Positions 33,384 to 45,030 of a stretch of 64,000 nt of DNA are shown piece after piece (position 1 is the stretch's first letter; the number at the start of each line of letters is the position of its first letter). Location: positions 56,714,539 to 56,778,538 of the forward strand of contig CM060976.1 of the NCBI GenBank assembly GCA_030765065.1, read 5' to 3'. Both the position numbers and the translations under genes were made by a program. The notes beneath the pieces are model-generated. The model saw only the letters and a program-made list of their open reading frames with translations, was not told where the DNA came from and did not search any database. This DNA is from Deroplatys truncata. Its lineage: Eukaryota > Arthropoda > Insecta > Mantodea > Mantidae.

Positions 33384-35046
33384 TGAGGCAGTATTCTTTA
33401 TCGCTTAAATGATATGTCTAATTATATAGTGTAAAAAATAATAGCCTGCCTAAAAGCATAATGTGTATATTATAGTCATTGTATTATGTTATTTTATTAT
33501 GTATTGTGGCAGTAATTTGTATCACAACAATGTAAATGCCAGAGTGATTGTAGTGTAAATAAGCATTATTGTATGACATTGATTTGAGATGTTTGTTAAT
33601 TATAAGCATTGTTAGGAAATAAATTTACACGGCCTCACTGAAACTGACAATAAGAGCGGGTAACAATGAGCGAGGGGGTGAGTTGTTTATCAATTATTAG
33701 AGACAAGCAAATGACGTCAGATTGGCGCGCTTTTCTTAGAAATGGCGGGAATTTCTTCCCTAGGGCATATGTGTTCATAATTTTGATTGGATATAAAAAT
33801 AGACGCTAATGTTGGCGCGTTTTATTAACCAATAGCAGCTCGGTTATAATCTTTAGGCATATCGGGTGAGCGTGTATAAAAAGCTAAAGCCGAGAAGCGG
33901 GTGGCACACAGTCCAACAGAAGCATTCGCGTGTAATACGTCGTTCAGTTCAACATAAGTATTCGTGGGTTATACGTCACAAAGTTTAAGAGAATCGTCGC
34001 GCAATTCTAAAAATCTCTCGCGTCGTAAAGTTAGTTATAAATGTGAAATACGCGAATTAATAAAGTGCGGCAAATAAGTGATTATAATAACATTAGAAAA
34101 CATAACAGTTTCAGTCTGGCGTGTATCAAGAGTCAATATGTGAACTTAATTAATTGTGATGGTAATAATAGTGTAAAAACAAATTCTTTTATCAGTGTTA
34201 CCTTTGAGTAACAAGTCCTTTCCGTTTACACACCCTGTTCAAGAGATGTGCTCGACCGAGAAATAATAGCTAGCCGGAGGACAATGAACCCAACATTCAA
34301 AGTAGTAAAACAATAACAGGCGCTCAGAAATAAGATAACACGAAGTGACCGCGACAAATTGGCTCCCATACGTGGTGCATATAAACATGAAGCATCTACC
34401 AACTACCAACAAATATTCCACTTCAAATATGTATAAAATGCTATGTGAATGTATTTCTTAGTTTAATAATGTAGGAGCTGTGAGAATAGAAGCAAGCTGC
34501 TTTCGTAGCAAAACAGAGTCACAAAGTAGAAGTCGAAGGTTGCTAACAATAAGGTAACCTTGCGACAAGGCTACCAATAGTCCATGGGACATGTTCAAAG
34601 AAGTAACGTGCCCAAGCAGTACGGGTTCAGTGGTTGTATGTGAGAGTATGTAGACGTGAGAATTTAGTGCAGTGCGCATAATATATAAATGTTGACCTTT
34701 TAAAAGTGTAATTAGGAATAATATCTCACAGCTCCACATTTAGCTACGTCAGTAAAGTGTTATTCAACTGCTGTGAAGGATTAATAAAGAAATAAAATAC
34801 AGTTATAATTTGTGAAACGTGTTTAAACATTATTCTGCAGCCGTACCAGCCCTATTTAGAGATACTTGCTCTACTAGATATTACTGACGCAGCCGAGGCA
34901 TAAATAATAAATAAATAAACATTAAAAATTATTTCACATAAACACACAACACCACTGCAAAAGTTGGTTTCTAAATGTGGGGCGAAGACCACCCCAAAGT
35001 TTGTACCCAAACATGGTTCCTACCGCTGCACTGTCTACTCGCGGTA
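33384..35046 (+). mobile_element. LTR family A element A2 with nested LTR-B insertion and leader
   Basis: Starts TGAGGCAGTATTCTTTATCG at 33384 and reads as family A to 33504, is interrupted (33505-34427), and resumes with TGTATAAAATGCTATGTGAATG, then TGTAGGAGCTGTGAGAATAG at 34469. A TATA-like ATATATAAATG lies near 34680 and an AATAAA near 34782. The probable LTR end is CCACTGCA at 34959. A leader follows with a primer-binding-like TTGGTTTCTAAATGTGGGGC, ending about 35046 where an R fragment begins. No gag or pol sequence is present. Confidence 0.7.
33505..34427 (+). mobile_element. LTR family B copy with primer-binding-like leader, nested in LTR-A
   Basis: Begins TGTGGCAGTAATTTGTATCAC. It has a TATA box TATAAAAA (33875-33882) and a poly-A signal AATAAA (34059-34064) in the order expected of U3 and R. 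After the LTR end (CCGCGACA near 34356) come TGGCTCCCATACGTGG and about 60 bp ending CCACTTCAAA. TATGTAT flanks both sides (33498-33504 and 34428-34434; the true duplication is probably 4-6 bp). It interrupts LTR-A. Confidence 0.75.
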
Positions 35047-35095
35047 CTACAAACTATTCTTACAAAAGCTTTTTATTCTATCTACTTCTTAATAC
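35045..35095 (-). repeat. R-family fragment
   Basis: AAACTATTCTTACAAAAGC and TTCTATCTACTTC match the R 3' third in reverse. Confidence 0.55.
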
Positions 35096-35127
35096 TAGGA
35101 TGCCCAGCCTTTTGCTACCCTCTCTAA

Positions 35128-36159
35128 CGCCCGAGGGGTCATCTTGACCCCTACTATATAACAGTGTTAATGTTCTACATTATTATTTCAAAATTGTATT
35201 TATTTTCAATTATATTTGAATGTTTTTACGCGATTTATATGCCAGCAAATGGTGAATAAATGTGCAACAAAACACAAATACATCAGTTATTAAAAATAGA
35301 AAAATTTCACTGAAACCCGTAAAACCCAAACAAAAGTAAATGAGGGGGGTCCACTTAGTTTTAAATGCATAGAAAAGTTGAATTATTCATGTTTACAGCA
35401 ATTATAGCTAGCTTCTGCTTCTACACAATTTACACATTTCTTTGTGCATTTACCACAAAGCATATTGTTATAAACAGCGCACTTGGAAGTAGTTTTATTA
35501 CACTTACATAATTTAACACGACATTTACGATGTTTCTATGCTATTTCGCTTTAATGTTTAATCTCCATTCTTTTCATAATCGTCTGTGGTCCTACTAAGC
35601 GACTCTTCACATATAGCGCAGTTCCTCTGCAAGTTGCTGAGAATCAGTATTATTACTGCTAGATTATTCATCCTCTTTAGTAGTCTGCAGTATAAATTCT
35701 TCTCCTGAGTTGTCAGAAAAAAGTTCACTACAATCTGAATCATTCTCCAGAACTCTTTGTAACTCTGAAAAGTAGCTCATCTTCACGTAAATAACGTTTC
35801 CGATACATTTCAACCTTTGTAATACTGATTCTTGCATTTATGACAAACAAAAGTATGTCGTATAGTGTTGTTAGTTCATACCACAATAATATGAATAAAA
35901 GTTAATTGTTAATCATAAAATAAAATGGCTTCAATAAACATGAAATGTGTACGAAATAAACTGATTTTTGAAAGGGAGTAACAAAGGTAAATCGTGTTCA
36001 GTCCATTGTTTCCATTTATACCACAATATGATGAAAAGTTAATTATTACCTCATAAAGTAAAATACTGAAGTATGGGGGCGCATGAAATAAACGTAAGGC
36101 ACATCAGTAAACAAAACTGTAGTTTTATCTTAAAGGGGTCAATATGACCACTCTGGGCA
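35128..36159 (-). mobile_element. piggyBac-like element, internally deleted, non-autonomous
   Basis: Terminal inverted repeats of about 24 bp: the left end reads CGCCCGAGGGGTCATCTTG, the right end in reverse TGCCCAGAGTGGTCATATTG, both followed by ACCCC. The right flank is TTAA (36160-36163); the left flank is CTAA (35124-35127), one change from TTAA. Minus-strand remnants: a start region MSYFSELQRVLENDSDCSEL near 35780-35720, and a C-terminal Cys-rich tail with C-x-C, C-x2-C and C-x2-C pairs at about 35510-35395, as in piggyBac transposases. The whole DDD catalytic domain is absent, so this is a ~1.03 kb deletion derivative. Confidence 0.75.
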
Positions 36160-36163
36160 TTAA

Positions 36164-37519
36164 AGGTAACATATCAGTTGTGCGAAACGCTATTTTTATA
36201 ATCGTATATTATATATCTATATATAGATATATAGATTTATATATTCATAGATTTTATGTTGGTCTGGACTATCTCCAGACTCATTTGGTCCGGACCAAAG
36301 GCCGATCAAGTTTTGATATCCATAGACGATAAAAAGCCTCTGACCAAGACAGATCGTGGATCAGAAAAGAGATGAAAGGTTGCATGCACGACTTCCATAG
36401 AGAAGTAAATTAGTCACCGTTACTCCCAAGTTTAAAACTTTCTATGGTCGTTTCACACCTGTTTTTTCGGAAGTTCAGTGCTCACACCTCAGTAAAAAAT
36501 GGAGATAAAGAAGCGTGCATTAAAACGGTCGAAGGAGGAAAATGCTTGTTTTACTTAATACAAAAAAAAAGAGATGGATATTGTTGAAAACAAATCGGTT
36601 TCGACAAATGCAAGCGCAACAAAAGAGGTGGCATGTTGGGAGATAATATATAGGCGGCTTTGTTCACGATTCTAACCTATTGTTACCACTCCCTTTTTGG
36701 AAGCGTTCTTATTCACCAGTTACACAGTTTCATGGCATTGTTAATCGTTTCAATAAGAATTTGACTTGCTGGAATATTAACCTCTAAGGTTAATGAAATT
36801 GAATTTAAATAGCAAGCAACTTTTGCTGTTATTTATTAGAATGTATCTCACTGGAACTTAACCAAATAATTAAATACTGTGTGATATCAATTAAACGGAA
36901 ATAATTACCTAAGGAAATCCTGATATATCATAAACCTTCCAGGCAGTTGTAATCCTCCTCTCCTCGCCGGAAAAACATAAGTAAAGCCTGAATCAACTTT
37001 GAACTTAACCTAAGTGACTTAACGCGACGTAACGTGAAGGTCTTATACATTGTATTAAATGGAGTTATTTAGAGTTGTCTTAACGTGACTAATTTAACGC
37101 GACGTAACATAAGAATTTGGTAGTGTCAAACTTTTCCTTCCCGTTACGCCAAATTTAATGTCGCATAGTAATTGCAACCAATGGGCGTGAAGCATAGCAT
37201 GAAGTAATGAAACGACTATCGAGTCATTTCCCTTACGTTAAGCGTATTCTAATTAGACCTTTACTTTAGCAGCATTTCTTAACTTCGCGTTACGTCCTGT
37301 CATGTCAAGTGCAGTTCGGACATTATTCCGTCATCGTAATCCCGTCTTCAGTGACATGTGAGTAAGGTCGGTATGTTTTATTCATACCCGCCTCTTGCAT
37401 AACACGGAAGTGCTACTAGCATTTGTGTATCAATTGAGATACTCAAGCCTCGGTTATCGTCTGTCATATAGGTTAAGATGGACCAGCTCATCAGCCTTCT
37501 AAGTTTTGTTTTACTAAAC
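36164..37519. other. Unassigned; some palindromic and duplicated short motifs
   Basis: 36205-36245 is a TA-rich palindromic stretch. TGGTCTGGAC, TCCAGACTC and GGTCCGGACC (36260-36300) form short inverted repeats. TTTAACGCGACGTAAC-type motifs occur twice (near 37020 and 37093), and a partial inverse lies near 37285, possibly MITE remains. A short frame near 36500-36690 faintly resembles a SANT/Myb-like domain but is broken. Nothing is firmly assigned. Confidence 0.4.
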
Positions 37520-37668
37520 CTATCCACGCAGACCCTTTTCTACAAATAATGCTTTTTTTATTCAGGGGCATCAAAATATGTATTCCCGTTTAATCTCCGT
37601 ATCGAATTTTGGGTGAAATGCAACAGTTTTTCTACCTATTATGTACGTGGTAGAGAAGATAAAAAGGA
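37520..37668 (-). repeat. R-family fragment (5' end)
   Basis: Matches the first ~140 bp of R in reverse: GACCCTTTTCTACAAATAAT, TCTCCGTATCGAATTTTGGG, ACGTGGTAGAGAAGAT. Confidence 0.65.
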
Positions 37669-37745
37669 AATAAAGACGCAGATAAGATTTAAATGCAAAA
37701 TTCAGCTGTCACTATGATTATTTTGCATGTCTCCAATAGAAAATA

Positions 37746-39102
37746 CAGCGTGATTTATGAAGAACTCACACATTTCTTTAATTATTCTGTTCGAAATTCA
37801 CTCAATGCCTATATTTTAGCACATAATTAAGCAAAATGTTCTGGATTTTCGATTGCCTGTCACTAGATGCGCAGATGTTCATGTTTTATTCCTATTTGTT
37901 GGTTTTATTGTCGGCAACTGTTTTTGAGATTTTGTTCTAGTCAATGTGAAAATAGAGTCCACATTAAATGAGCGACTCTTCCTTGTAAAGCAATACTGGA
38001 TTACGAATTCAATTACAGCTACTGAAAGGGCATACCAGAGAGAATTTGTGTTCGGAATCCTCCCCAAAGAAACAGAATACTGGGACTGGTAAACAAATTG
38101 GAACCAACTGGATCTCTGAAAAAGGGTGAAAAAGGCAAAACTCGTTCATCTAGATTTTCCACGGTTGTTGTTGACGTAAGAGCACGGCTGGATCAGTCAC
38201 CCAAAAAATCATTAAGACGTTTATCGCGGGAGACAGGGTACAACTACTCAATGTGTCCGAGAGCTGTGAAAAGTGCAGGCCTAAAGCCGTATAGGATTAC
38301 AGTGGTCCATCAATTACAGGAACCAGATAAGGATAGACGACTGAATTATTGTCGTTGGTTTCAGGTGTTCATTGTGCAAAATCCTGCCATATTGTCCATC
38401 ACATGGTTCACAGATGAAGCATGGTTCTATTTATCCGGCTATGTGAACTCAAATAACTCAGGCTATTGGGCCAGCGAAAATCCACACGTTATTCATGAAG
38501 CACCTAAGCACCCGGTTAAAATCGGAGTTTGGTGCGCAATATCCGAATAGAGAATAGTGGGACCAATTTGTTTTTGAAAGCAATGTGAACACTGCAGAGT
38601 ACCCGCGGATTTTCATGGAGTTTGCTGAGCAACTAGACGATGTAGAGCTGAGTCAAGGATATTTTCAGGAGGACGGCGCTACATCCATACATCAAATGAA
38701 TCCATGGCACTAATTGCAAGTTTCTTTGACGACCGGATAATTTCCAAGAACCCGTGGTCACCAAGATCTCCGGATCTGACATCGCCGGACTTCTTTCTAT
38801 GGGGTTACTTAAAAGACAGGGTTTATGCCATACGTCCCCAGACATTGGACTATCTGAAGCACAGCATTACACAGGAGATTCAAGCTATTGACAATAGATC
38901 CTCCAACAAGCGGCCAGTAACATGGAATACGTGTTGAGCTGTGCCTTATGCAGGATGGAGGACATTTTCAACATTTGCTATAGAGGTAAATAATCTCCCA
39001 AAATTCCTCTGCATTTCAGGTATAATAAGTTGTCGCTAGCGTAACTTGTTTTGAAATAATTAAAGAAATAAATGTGTGAGTACTTTAGAAATCATCCTGT
39101 AT
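37746..39102 (+). mobile_element. Tc1/mariner-type transposon M2, full length, broken transposase
   Basis: 1357 bp element flanked by TA (37744-37745 and 39103-39104). The inverted repeats run for about 45 bp with some mismatches; the shared core is ACTCACACATTT followed by CTTTAATTATT. The transposase begins around 37950 (ERLFLVKQYW). It continues through a helix-turn-helix, SPKKSLRRLSRETGYNYS, KPYRITVVHQL, and WFTDEAWFYLSGYVN with the first Asp, to VWCAIS. YFQEDGAT follows with the second Asp, and SPDLTSPDFFLWGYLKDRVY completes the triad. Confidence 0.92.
37948..38990 (+). pseudogene. Tc1/mariner (DUF4817-type) transposase pseudogene
   Basis: The best continuous piece is 38098-38550 (150 codons), ending at TAG after CAISE. 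Frameshifts occur before it (near 38075) and after it, and IISKNPWSPRSPDLTSPDFF is found in a third piece at 38704-38937. The C-terminal piece is altered. The copy contains all three catalytic-region blocks but no single frame. Confidence 0.88.
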
Positions 39103-39104
39103 AT

Positions 39105-39616
39105 AAAACGTTTCAGGATTTAATATAATTCATATATATGAGTGGAGTAAAATGGAATAGATAAATGACGCAGGCAGGTTAGTTTACCAGCTTGAATACT
39201 GGAAATTCAACTCTCCACCATGACAGCGTGAACGGTAAGTGGATAAAAAAGCATTATCGTGGAAAAAGTGCCATACTAGAACCAGAATGAAATACACCGT
39301 CGGTATACATGAATACTTCTGAGACTAAAAAGTCTCCTAAGTTTAGTGGAACAGAACTGCAAGGGATTGTGTAACCATTTGTCACCTCAATGGATGCTGC
39401 GATGATCTGTTAATGGTGTTAATGTTCACCGGTAGTTGATTCTCACCGGGAACTAATGTAGCCATTAGCATTCAAATCGCAGCGAATGATGTGCATGGTG
39501 CTGTAAACGGTTTGCTGTGTGGGTGGGTACAGTTCAAACCACAAGGCAATCTGTAGGATTCGTGTGTTATCTCCCTGCATCACTTACTTAAAAACGCTCT
39601 ACGTTTAAAATCTGCT
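39105..39616. other. Unassigned spacer
   Basis: About 0.5 kb between M2 and an R copy; nothing recognised. Confidence 0.4.
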
Positions 39617-40460
39617 AGTTACTTTCTCTACCACGCACATAGTAGGTAGAAAAGCTGTTCCATTCCACCCAAAAATTCGATACAGCGATTTCACCGGAAA
39701 TACATGTTTTGAGGCTCTTGAATAAAAAAAAATCTTTAGAAAAAGGTCCGTATGTGCATTTGTGTGTCTCTGTGTATATGTGATGTTAATAGCATAACTC
39801 AGAAACGAAAATTCGGATAAACAACGAACTCGTATTTAGGTTCAGTAGCTTTTGAAGATGTGACACGAAGATTTTCAAGAAAGTCTCTCCACCTCTAACT
39901 ACACTTTACATGGAACATTTTTTGAAATTTTTGATTTACTAAAAAGGGCTCTAACGATGTTGATTAAAATATCATATATGAATGATATTTACATGACAAA
40001 ATTTATATCTTGAATTTTCTGAAAAAAACCTTTGAAATCCTCTTCATTCGGAAGGAATTTTGTGTAAGCCTTAAGCGATAGAAGAAAACGTACTTTAAAA
40101 CACAGAATTTATTTCAAACAAATTTTTTGTGGCATCAGCCATTTCCGAGATATCCGTTATTAATGTTTCGAGTTGTTCATTGCTTCGTCATTCTTTAAAG
40201 TCCTTTCAACATCAGTTGTTTCTCGCGATTGCATGGAAACAGTGTGGAATTTTAAGGTTGCGTATAGCGTCTATTCTTAAACTTTTGACTATCGCTGTTC
40301 CCTTTGTATCTATAACGGAATGTGTAATGTAGCTGTTTCTGTAAAGGTTTATTTGAATTAAAATGCAGTAGGTAGGAAAATAAGCTTCAGTAAGAATAGC
40401 TTTTATACCCACTAATAAGCGACAGATGGAAGAGAAAGTAAAGTAAATGTAACACATCAT
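39617..40460 (+). repeat. R-family copy R-k
   Basis: Plus strand, from ACTTTCTCTACCACGCACAT to GAAGAGAAAGTAAAGTAAAT and ACACATCAT near 40455. Followed without a gap by R-l. Confidence 0.8.
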
Positions 40461-40462
40461 AT

Positions 40463-41150
40463 TTTAGAAAAAGTTCCGTGTGGTGTCTGTGTGTCGTCTG
40501 TCTGTAAACAGCATAACTCAAAAACGAAAAGTCGGATAAATACTAAACTTACTATTTAAGTTTAGTACCTTCTAAAGATGCGACACAAAGATTTTCGAGA
40601 AAATACCCCACCTCAAACCTTTACATAGTACATTTTTCGAAATTTTTGGTTTTCTAAAAAAGTCTAACAATTTTAATTAAAACACCATATATTAAACACC
40701 AAATAAAGTGTATATCTTGAATTTTCTGGGAATTGTCTGTGAAGTCCTTCATTCGGAAGGGGTTTTGAATAATCTTGTATAACTGGTAAACATTAATCAA
40801 TAAACGAAAGCTTACTACACAAAAAACTTAGGTCTCTTTAAAAGCAATTTATCTCAAATAACGTTTTTGTGGCATTATCAGTTTCCGACATATCCGTTAT
40901 TAAAGGTTCGAATTTTTCAGTACTTGGCGACTTTTAAAGTCCTGTCGGTTTTGAATTGTTTCTCGTGAGATTTTGGAAAGAGTATGGAAATATAAGGCCA
41001 GCGTATACCGTCCAGTTCTAAAACAGTTGACTATCGGTGTTCTCTATATATCTATAACGAAATGTGTAATGCGGCTATCTCCGGAAAGATTTTAGCTCAT
41101 TAAAATAAACTTTCGTAGGTGTAATTTGTATACCACTAATAAGCAATGCA
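40463..41150 (+). repeat. R-family copy R-l, truncated, in tandem with R-k
   Basis: Begins inside the element at TTAGAAAAAGTTCCGTGTGG, so the 5' ~100 bp is missing, and runs to ACCACTAATAAGCAATGC where the 3' tip is lost. It lies head to tail behind R-k. Confidence 0.75.
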
Positions 41151-42351
41151 TTCAGTAATAGTATTTACTTTGTTCATATTTTATTATATTTTATTTTATA
41201 TTCTATTTTATTAAAAAGGACAATCGACTTACAAAATTGAAACTTACTTTATTTCTACACATAATTACTTCCGTTATTTAAGCTTTTGTCATATCTGTTC
41301 AAGAGCTTTAGAATTTCTATGTTGTAGCCGGTCCAGTGCTTTAAGACAAGTTGTTGAGGCACAAGCAAGAATGAGAAATGTTCAGGAAATAAATCTATAA
41401 CTCATCTAGGGTTGCACGTCTGTATTTTATTGTTCACTTGAATCTTCGAATCATCTGTGATATGTGACGTCAGGATCGAATCACATTTGTTCGTCCATTG
41501 TCAATATTTCACACTACTTGCTCACAAATTTCTTTCATTCACTCCTGTATCACCATATATTTACCTTTAGCTGATTTCTGCGACTTTCAACTTCCGGACA
41601 TTCAAAAACCGAAGAGCACCTCTCACCTTAGAGTCGGCGGGACGTTCTATCACACAGTTCATTTTGAGCAATCACAGAGTGCACAATAACCTGTTTCCAC
41701 TGGTACTCGCACAACACTGAGAAGTCGAGGAAACCATCCAACCTCGGATAGAATCCCACAGCAGTTTGTCTTTACTTCTCGGATTGCCTTAGTACTAAAC
41801 CTAGATTTAAATAGTGCATCGTGATAGCATATTTTTAAACATTTTAGTTGTGTTAATTTATCCATATTTCTTTCATTTTCCGATTCAGCTGCCCTATTTT
41901 AATGTTAGTGCGGCTTCCACAAGTATTTCTTACTATGTATGAAGACATGTTTTAACCTTTTTGCAATATGTGATCTGCCTTCATGAATTTTAACCGTTAA
42001 CTTCTCAAAAGTCAATTTGAGACAGAAGGTTCATCGAGATAAAAAATTGAAAATAGACTGTTTTAATTAAGCACTCGTAAAATGACATGAAAATCATGGC
42101 TGCTGCGAATTTGTAAGATGAACTTGCGTAAACTTACTTGGTGGATTTTAAGAAAATATTAATTTCAAAGTTTCTAGTCATTATATTCAGAAATTCAACC
42201 AACTTAACCCACAAAGAGGAACAGTTTATGGAGAAAATAAATTGAAAATATTAATTTCATAAATTCATAAACCACTTTGAAGCATGACTTGTTTTATATT
42301 CTTTCAATTTTTATTTTACCTGAAAACTATTGATTAAAGTATTACGCTAGT
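41151..42351. other. Unassigned AT-rich spacer
   Basis: No gene seen. 41590-41660 shares short similarity with about 31930-32010 (CATTCAAAAA and GTCGGCGGG motifs). Confidence 0.4.
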
Positions 42352-42783
42352 ATATTTTATTTTCTCTACTGCTTACCACCGAAATATTTCATAGGGGATT
42401 TTACCTAAAATAGAATGTTTTGAGGTCCACTGAATCAAAAAAGACATTTCTATAACGTCTGTGTTTGTGAACAGCATAACTCAAAAACGAAATGTCGGAT
42501 AAACATCAAAGTTGATGCTAACTTAAGTTCAGCATTTCCTAAAGATGAGACAGGAATATTTTCAAAAAAATACTTTACCCCAAACTACCCTTTGCATGGT
42601 AAAAGTTGTTTTTTATTTTCTCAAGAATTGCAGATACGATTTTAATTCAGATATCAAATGTTTAAGATACTTGCACTACAAATATAATATATATCCTAAA
42701 TATTCCCGAAGTAGCTTGCGAGGTCCTCTTCAATCACCTTCACTCCTCTTCAGTTAGTTTTGTATAATTGTGTATAAATGGTA

Positions 42784-44047
42784 AGAGTTGAATGGGGTTT
42801 ATTGTTCTAGGGAAAAAATAAAGGAAATGGAGACAAAACAATTTCCGAATCAACCACATATTAATTAAATGAATTAGAATCTCTTCAAACAAACAGCATG
42901 TGGGCCTTCTCGTGCTGCATATCGCAATTTTTTCTTGAAGTTCTGCAACAGAGCTTTTTCATCTTTTTCGGCCACCTGCTTCGAAATTCGCGACCAGTTT
43001 CGTTTGAACACTGTAATATTCTGGTTGAGTAGGTTCCTTGCAATCATCTACTGCTTCACCATTGCCCAGAACCTCTCAATAGGCCTGCATTGGGGTACTG
43101 AAGTAGCATTGTCCAGCTTGGCAGCGTATTGAATATTGTTGTCCTCTAGAACATGATGCCTTGTCGGGACAGAATAAAATAGGCTGAGTTACATTCAGAC
43201 TTCGTATCCATGGCAGAAGAATTTTCCTGTGCCACTTATTGATGTATGTATCGCTGTTCATATGATCAGTCACAAAAACTGGTGAAAGTCTCCCATCTTG
43301 TGACAATGCCTACCAGACCATCATGCTTTTCGAAATTTTGTTTTCGGCCTTACCATAGCTTCACTAGGAATCTGAATTAGGTACTATAGAAACATACTCA
43401 TTGGCGTTCATCTCTGAGGCTCCAAACTTTAGTATCGTCATCAATGATGTAAAAAAAGATTGATCCCGCCCCCCGAAGGTATTGCTTTTTTATATAGCTT
43501 TCTACAATTCTTCTTAGCCTTTTTCTGGTCTTCTTTTCTCATTCTTGACACTTTTTGTGTTTTTACTGAGCAAATACCAGCTTTTTTCCTGTTATTCATG
43601 ACAGACTCTTGTGATATTTTGAGCTTTAAAGAGGCTTGGCGCGTACACAGATTTAGTTCTTTTAGAAACAATTTCCTTGTTTTCCCTGCCATTTTCCGAC
43701 TAGAGAGCATTAGGCTGGGGTTCAGATCTTGTATTGTATTTCACGTCGCCGGTATCAAGATAACGTTTAATAATGCGATTGTTGCGTCGCACGCACACAC
43801 CTAGGTCTTTGAAATGATGTAATGTCAACGCACGATCAAGATTGTGCCTCGGGAAAAACTGGGATATCTGAATGTTTTCTTCTTGGGTTGATTTTGCTTT
43901 CGGCATGACTATCACTCGGAACACAACATACACCCATGCAAGTAGCCTGTGTATACTGATCTGCCTGCTTGATCTTGACCTTAACTGAGGTCTTCGCTGT
44001 TTACGACGACACCTAACGGGTTGAGACGATAAACACTGTTCAACCCT
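42784..44047 (-). mobile_element. Tc1/mariner-type transposon V, full length, inserted in R-m
   Basis: 1264 bp element flanked by TA (42782-42783 and 44048-44049). Imperfect inverted repeats of about 27 bp: left AGAGTTGAATGGGGTTTATT, right (reversed) AGGGTTGAACAGTGTTTATC. The minus-strand transposase starts MPKAKSTQEENIQISQFFP (about 43903). It has a helix-turn-helix (LGVCVRRNNRIIKRYLDTGD) and a long basic stretch (KAGICSVKTQKVSRMRK, KKNCRKLYKKA, GGGINL), then a decayed IDDDT with the first Asp near 43440, and LLPWIRSLNVTQPILF near 43215. Frameshifted and non-functional. Distinct from M2 in TIRs and protein. Confidence 0.88.
42890..43903 (-). pseudogene. Tc1/mariner-type transposase pseudogene (element V)
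   Basis: Minus-strand coding remains in several frames: 43903-43700, 43710-43441, a decayed middle, and 43306-43076. The C-terminal third, down to about 42890 (YAARE, RPTCCLF-like end), is only weakly readable. The frameshift between the first two pieces lies near 43705. An insect family with a wHTH N-terminus; I cannot name the subfamily. Confidence 0.8.
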
Positions 44048-44159
44048 TAAAACATAACAGATGGACAAAAGCTTACTAAACAAAAGATCATCTCGTTAAA
44101 ACACACAACTTATATTAGTAATTAATTATGTATCAAGTACACAAAATAAGGCTTTAGCC

Positions 44160-45030
44160 GACAAACTAAGTATTGAAATACTGGATTGTATATATATTTT
44201 AGCAAGACCCTATATTTTTGAACAAACAATGAATGCAGACACTCACCAGTTTTTGAAGAGCTGACCGATGTTGAAGATCAATCTTGATTTTTCCAACAAG
44301 ACTTTGCTATCGTGCATATAGCTGATGAGTCATTAATTTAATTAGTAAGTTTTTTTAAGATTGGTAATTATAAAAGATGTGTGACTCTCACAATCCCCCA
44401 ATTTAACTGTATATAATTTTTATTTATGCGGGAACTTGAAGACTGAAATACATTAAATTGAATTTTATTTATGGACGCTCTTTAACTGCTATGGTCCTTA
44501 GCATCTCATTCTATATTGAGCGTGAAAGAGGCTCAGAGGCTTCTTTATCAGGCTTGAGGTTCTTTTACGTGCCGTAAATCTACGACACGGGACCACCGGC
44601 TTTACTTCCCTTCCGAAGGAAGCCATGCTAAGGATTTTTACGCCCGAAAAAAATCCATCACCCTCCGCCGGGTTTGAACTCGCAACCTTTGAAGATTGAT
44701 GTGTGTGCAATAAACCCCATACATTGTAAGAATTAAAATCAGGCGAGAAATTCACTCATTTCCGATACTGCATTCTCGAATGTGAATGAAAATTTCCTGA
44801 GGACAATCTTTCCACCATCTCTTATGATAAGGTATGTGCTTATTATCATTGTAATTGTAAGTATGAGAACAAGAGGCTGTTGCAGAAATATATCTGTTTC
44901 GGCAGGAGTTCTAGCTGCGGCGACCGGCGCGCGAGCCTCCGTGCGCTGGCCACAGTGTAAAGGAAAAGCACTGTTTCCCATGTGCCCGCACAACTCGCTC
45001 ACAGTTGGGGCACTGTTCGTTGTGTATGCA
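44160..45030 (+). pseudogene. Mariner-type transposase remnant M3, split by an S1 SINE
   Basis: Decayed C-terminal half of a DUF4817-type transposase: FFQQDFAIVH near 44290 (second Asp), a degraded FLFMRELED region near 44430, then after a SINE (44452-44688) CAINPIHCKN, the C-terminus and a 3' region with TTATGATAAGGTATGTGCTT and GGCCACAGTGTAAAGGAAAA. The same 3' region is shared with M4 and M5 at 54.8-55.9 kb. Many stops. Confidence 0.65.
44452..44688 (-). mobile_element. tRNA-derived SINE, family S1, inside M3
   Basis: Minus-strand S1 copy, about 237 bp. The B box reads GGGTTTGAACTC on plus near 44670. The body contains CGTAAATCTACGACACGGGA. The degenerate flanking duplication TTGAAGACTGAA / TTGAAGATTGAT lies at 44436 and 44689. 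Confidence 0.8.

Larger units (their letters stand above)
42352..44112 (+). repeat. R-family copy R-m, interrupted by a Tc1-like element
   Basis: R parts at 42352-42783 (TTTTCTCTACTGCTTACCAC to ATAAATGGTA) and 44048-44112 (TAAAACATAACAGATGGAC to AACACACAACTTATATTAG). Joining the parts gives the expected R order GGTAAACGTTAAGCGATAG-like. Confidence 0.75.

Noticed and set aside
33384..35046. Complete LTR retrotransposon
   Set aside because: Only LTR and leader sequence are present; no gag, protease, reverse transcriptase or integrase motifs and no second matching LTR downstream.
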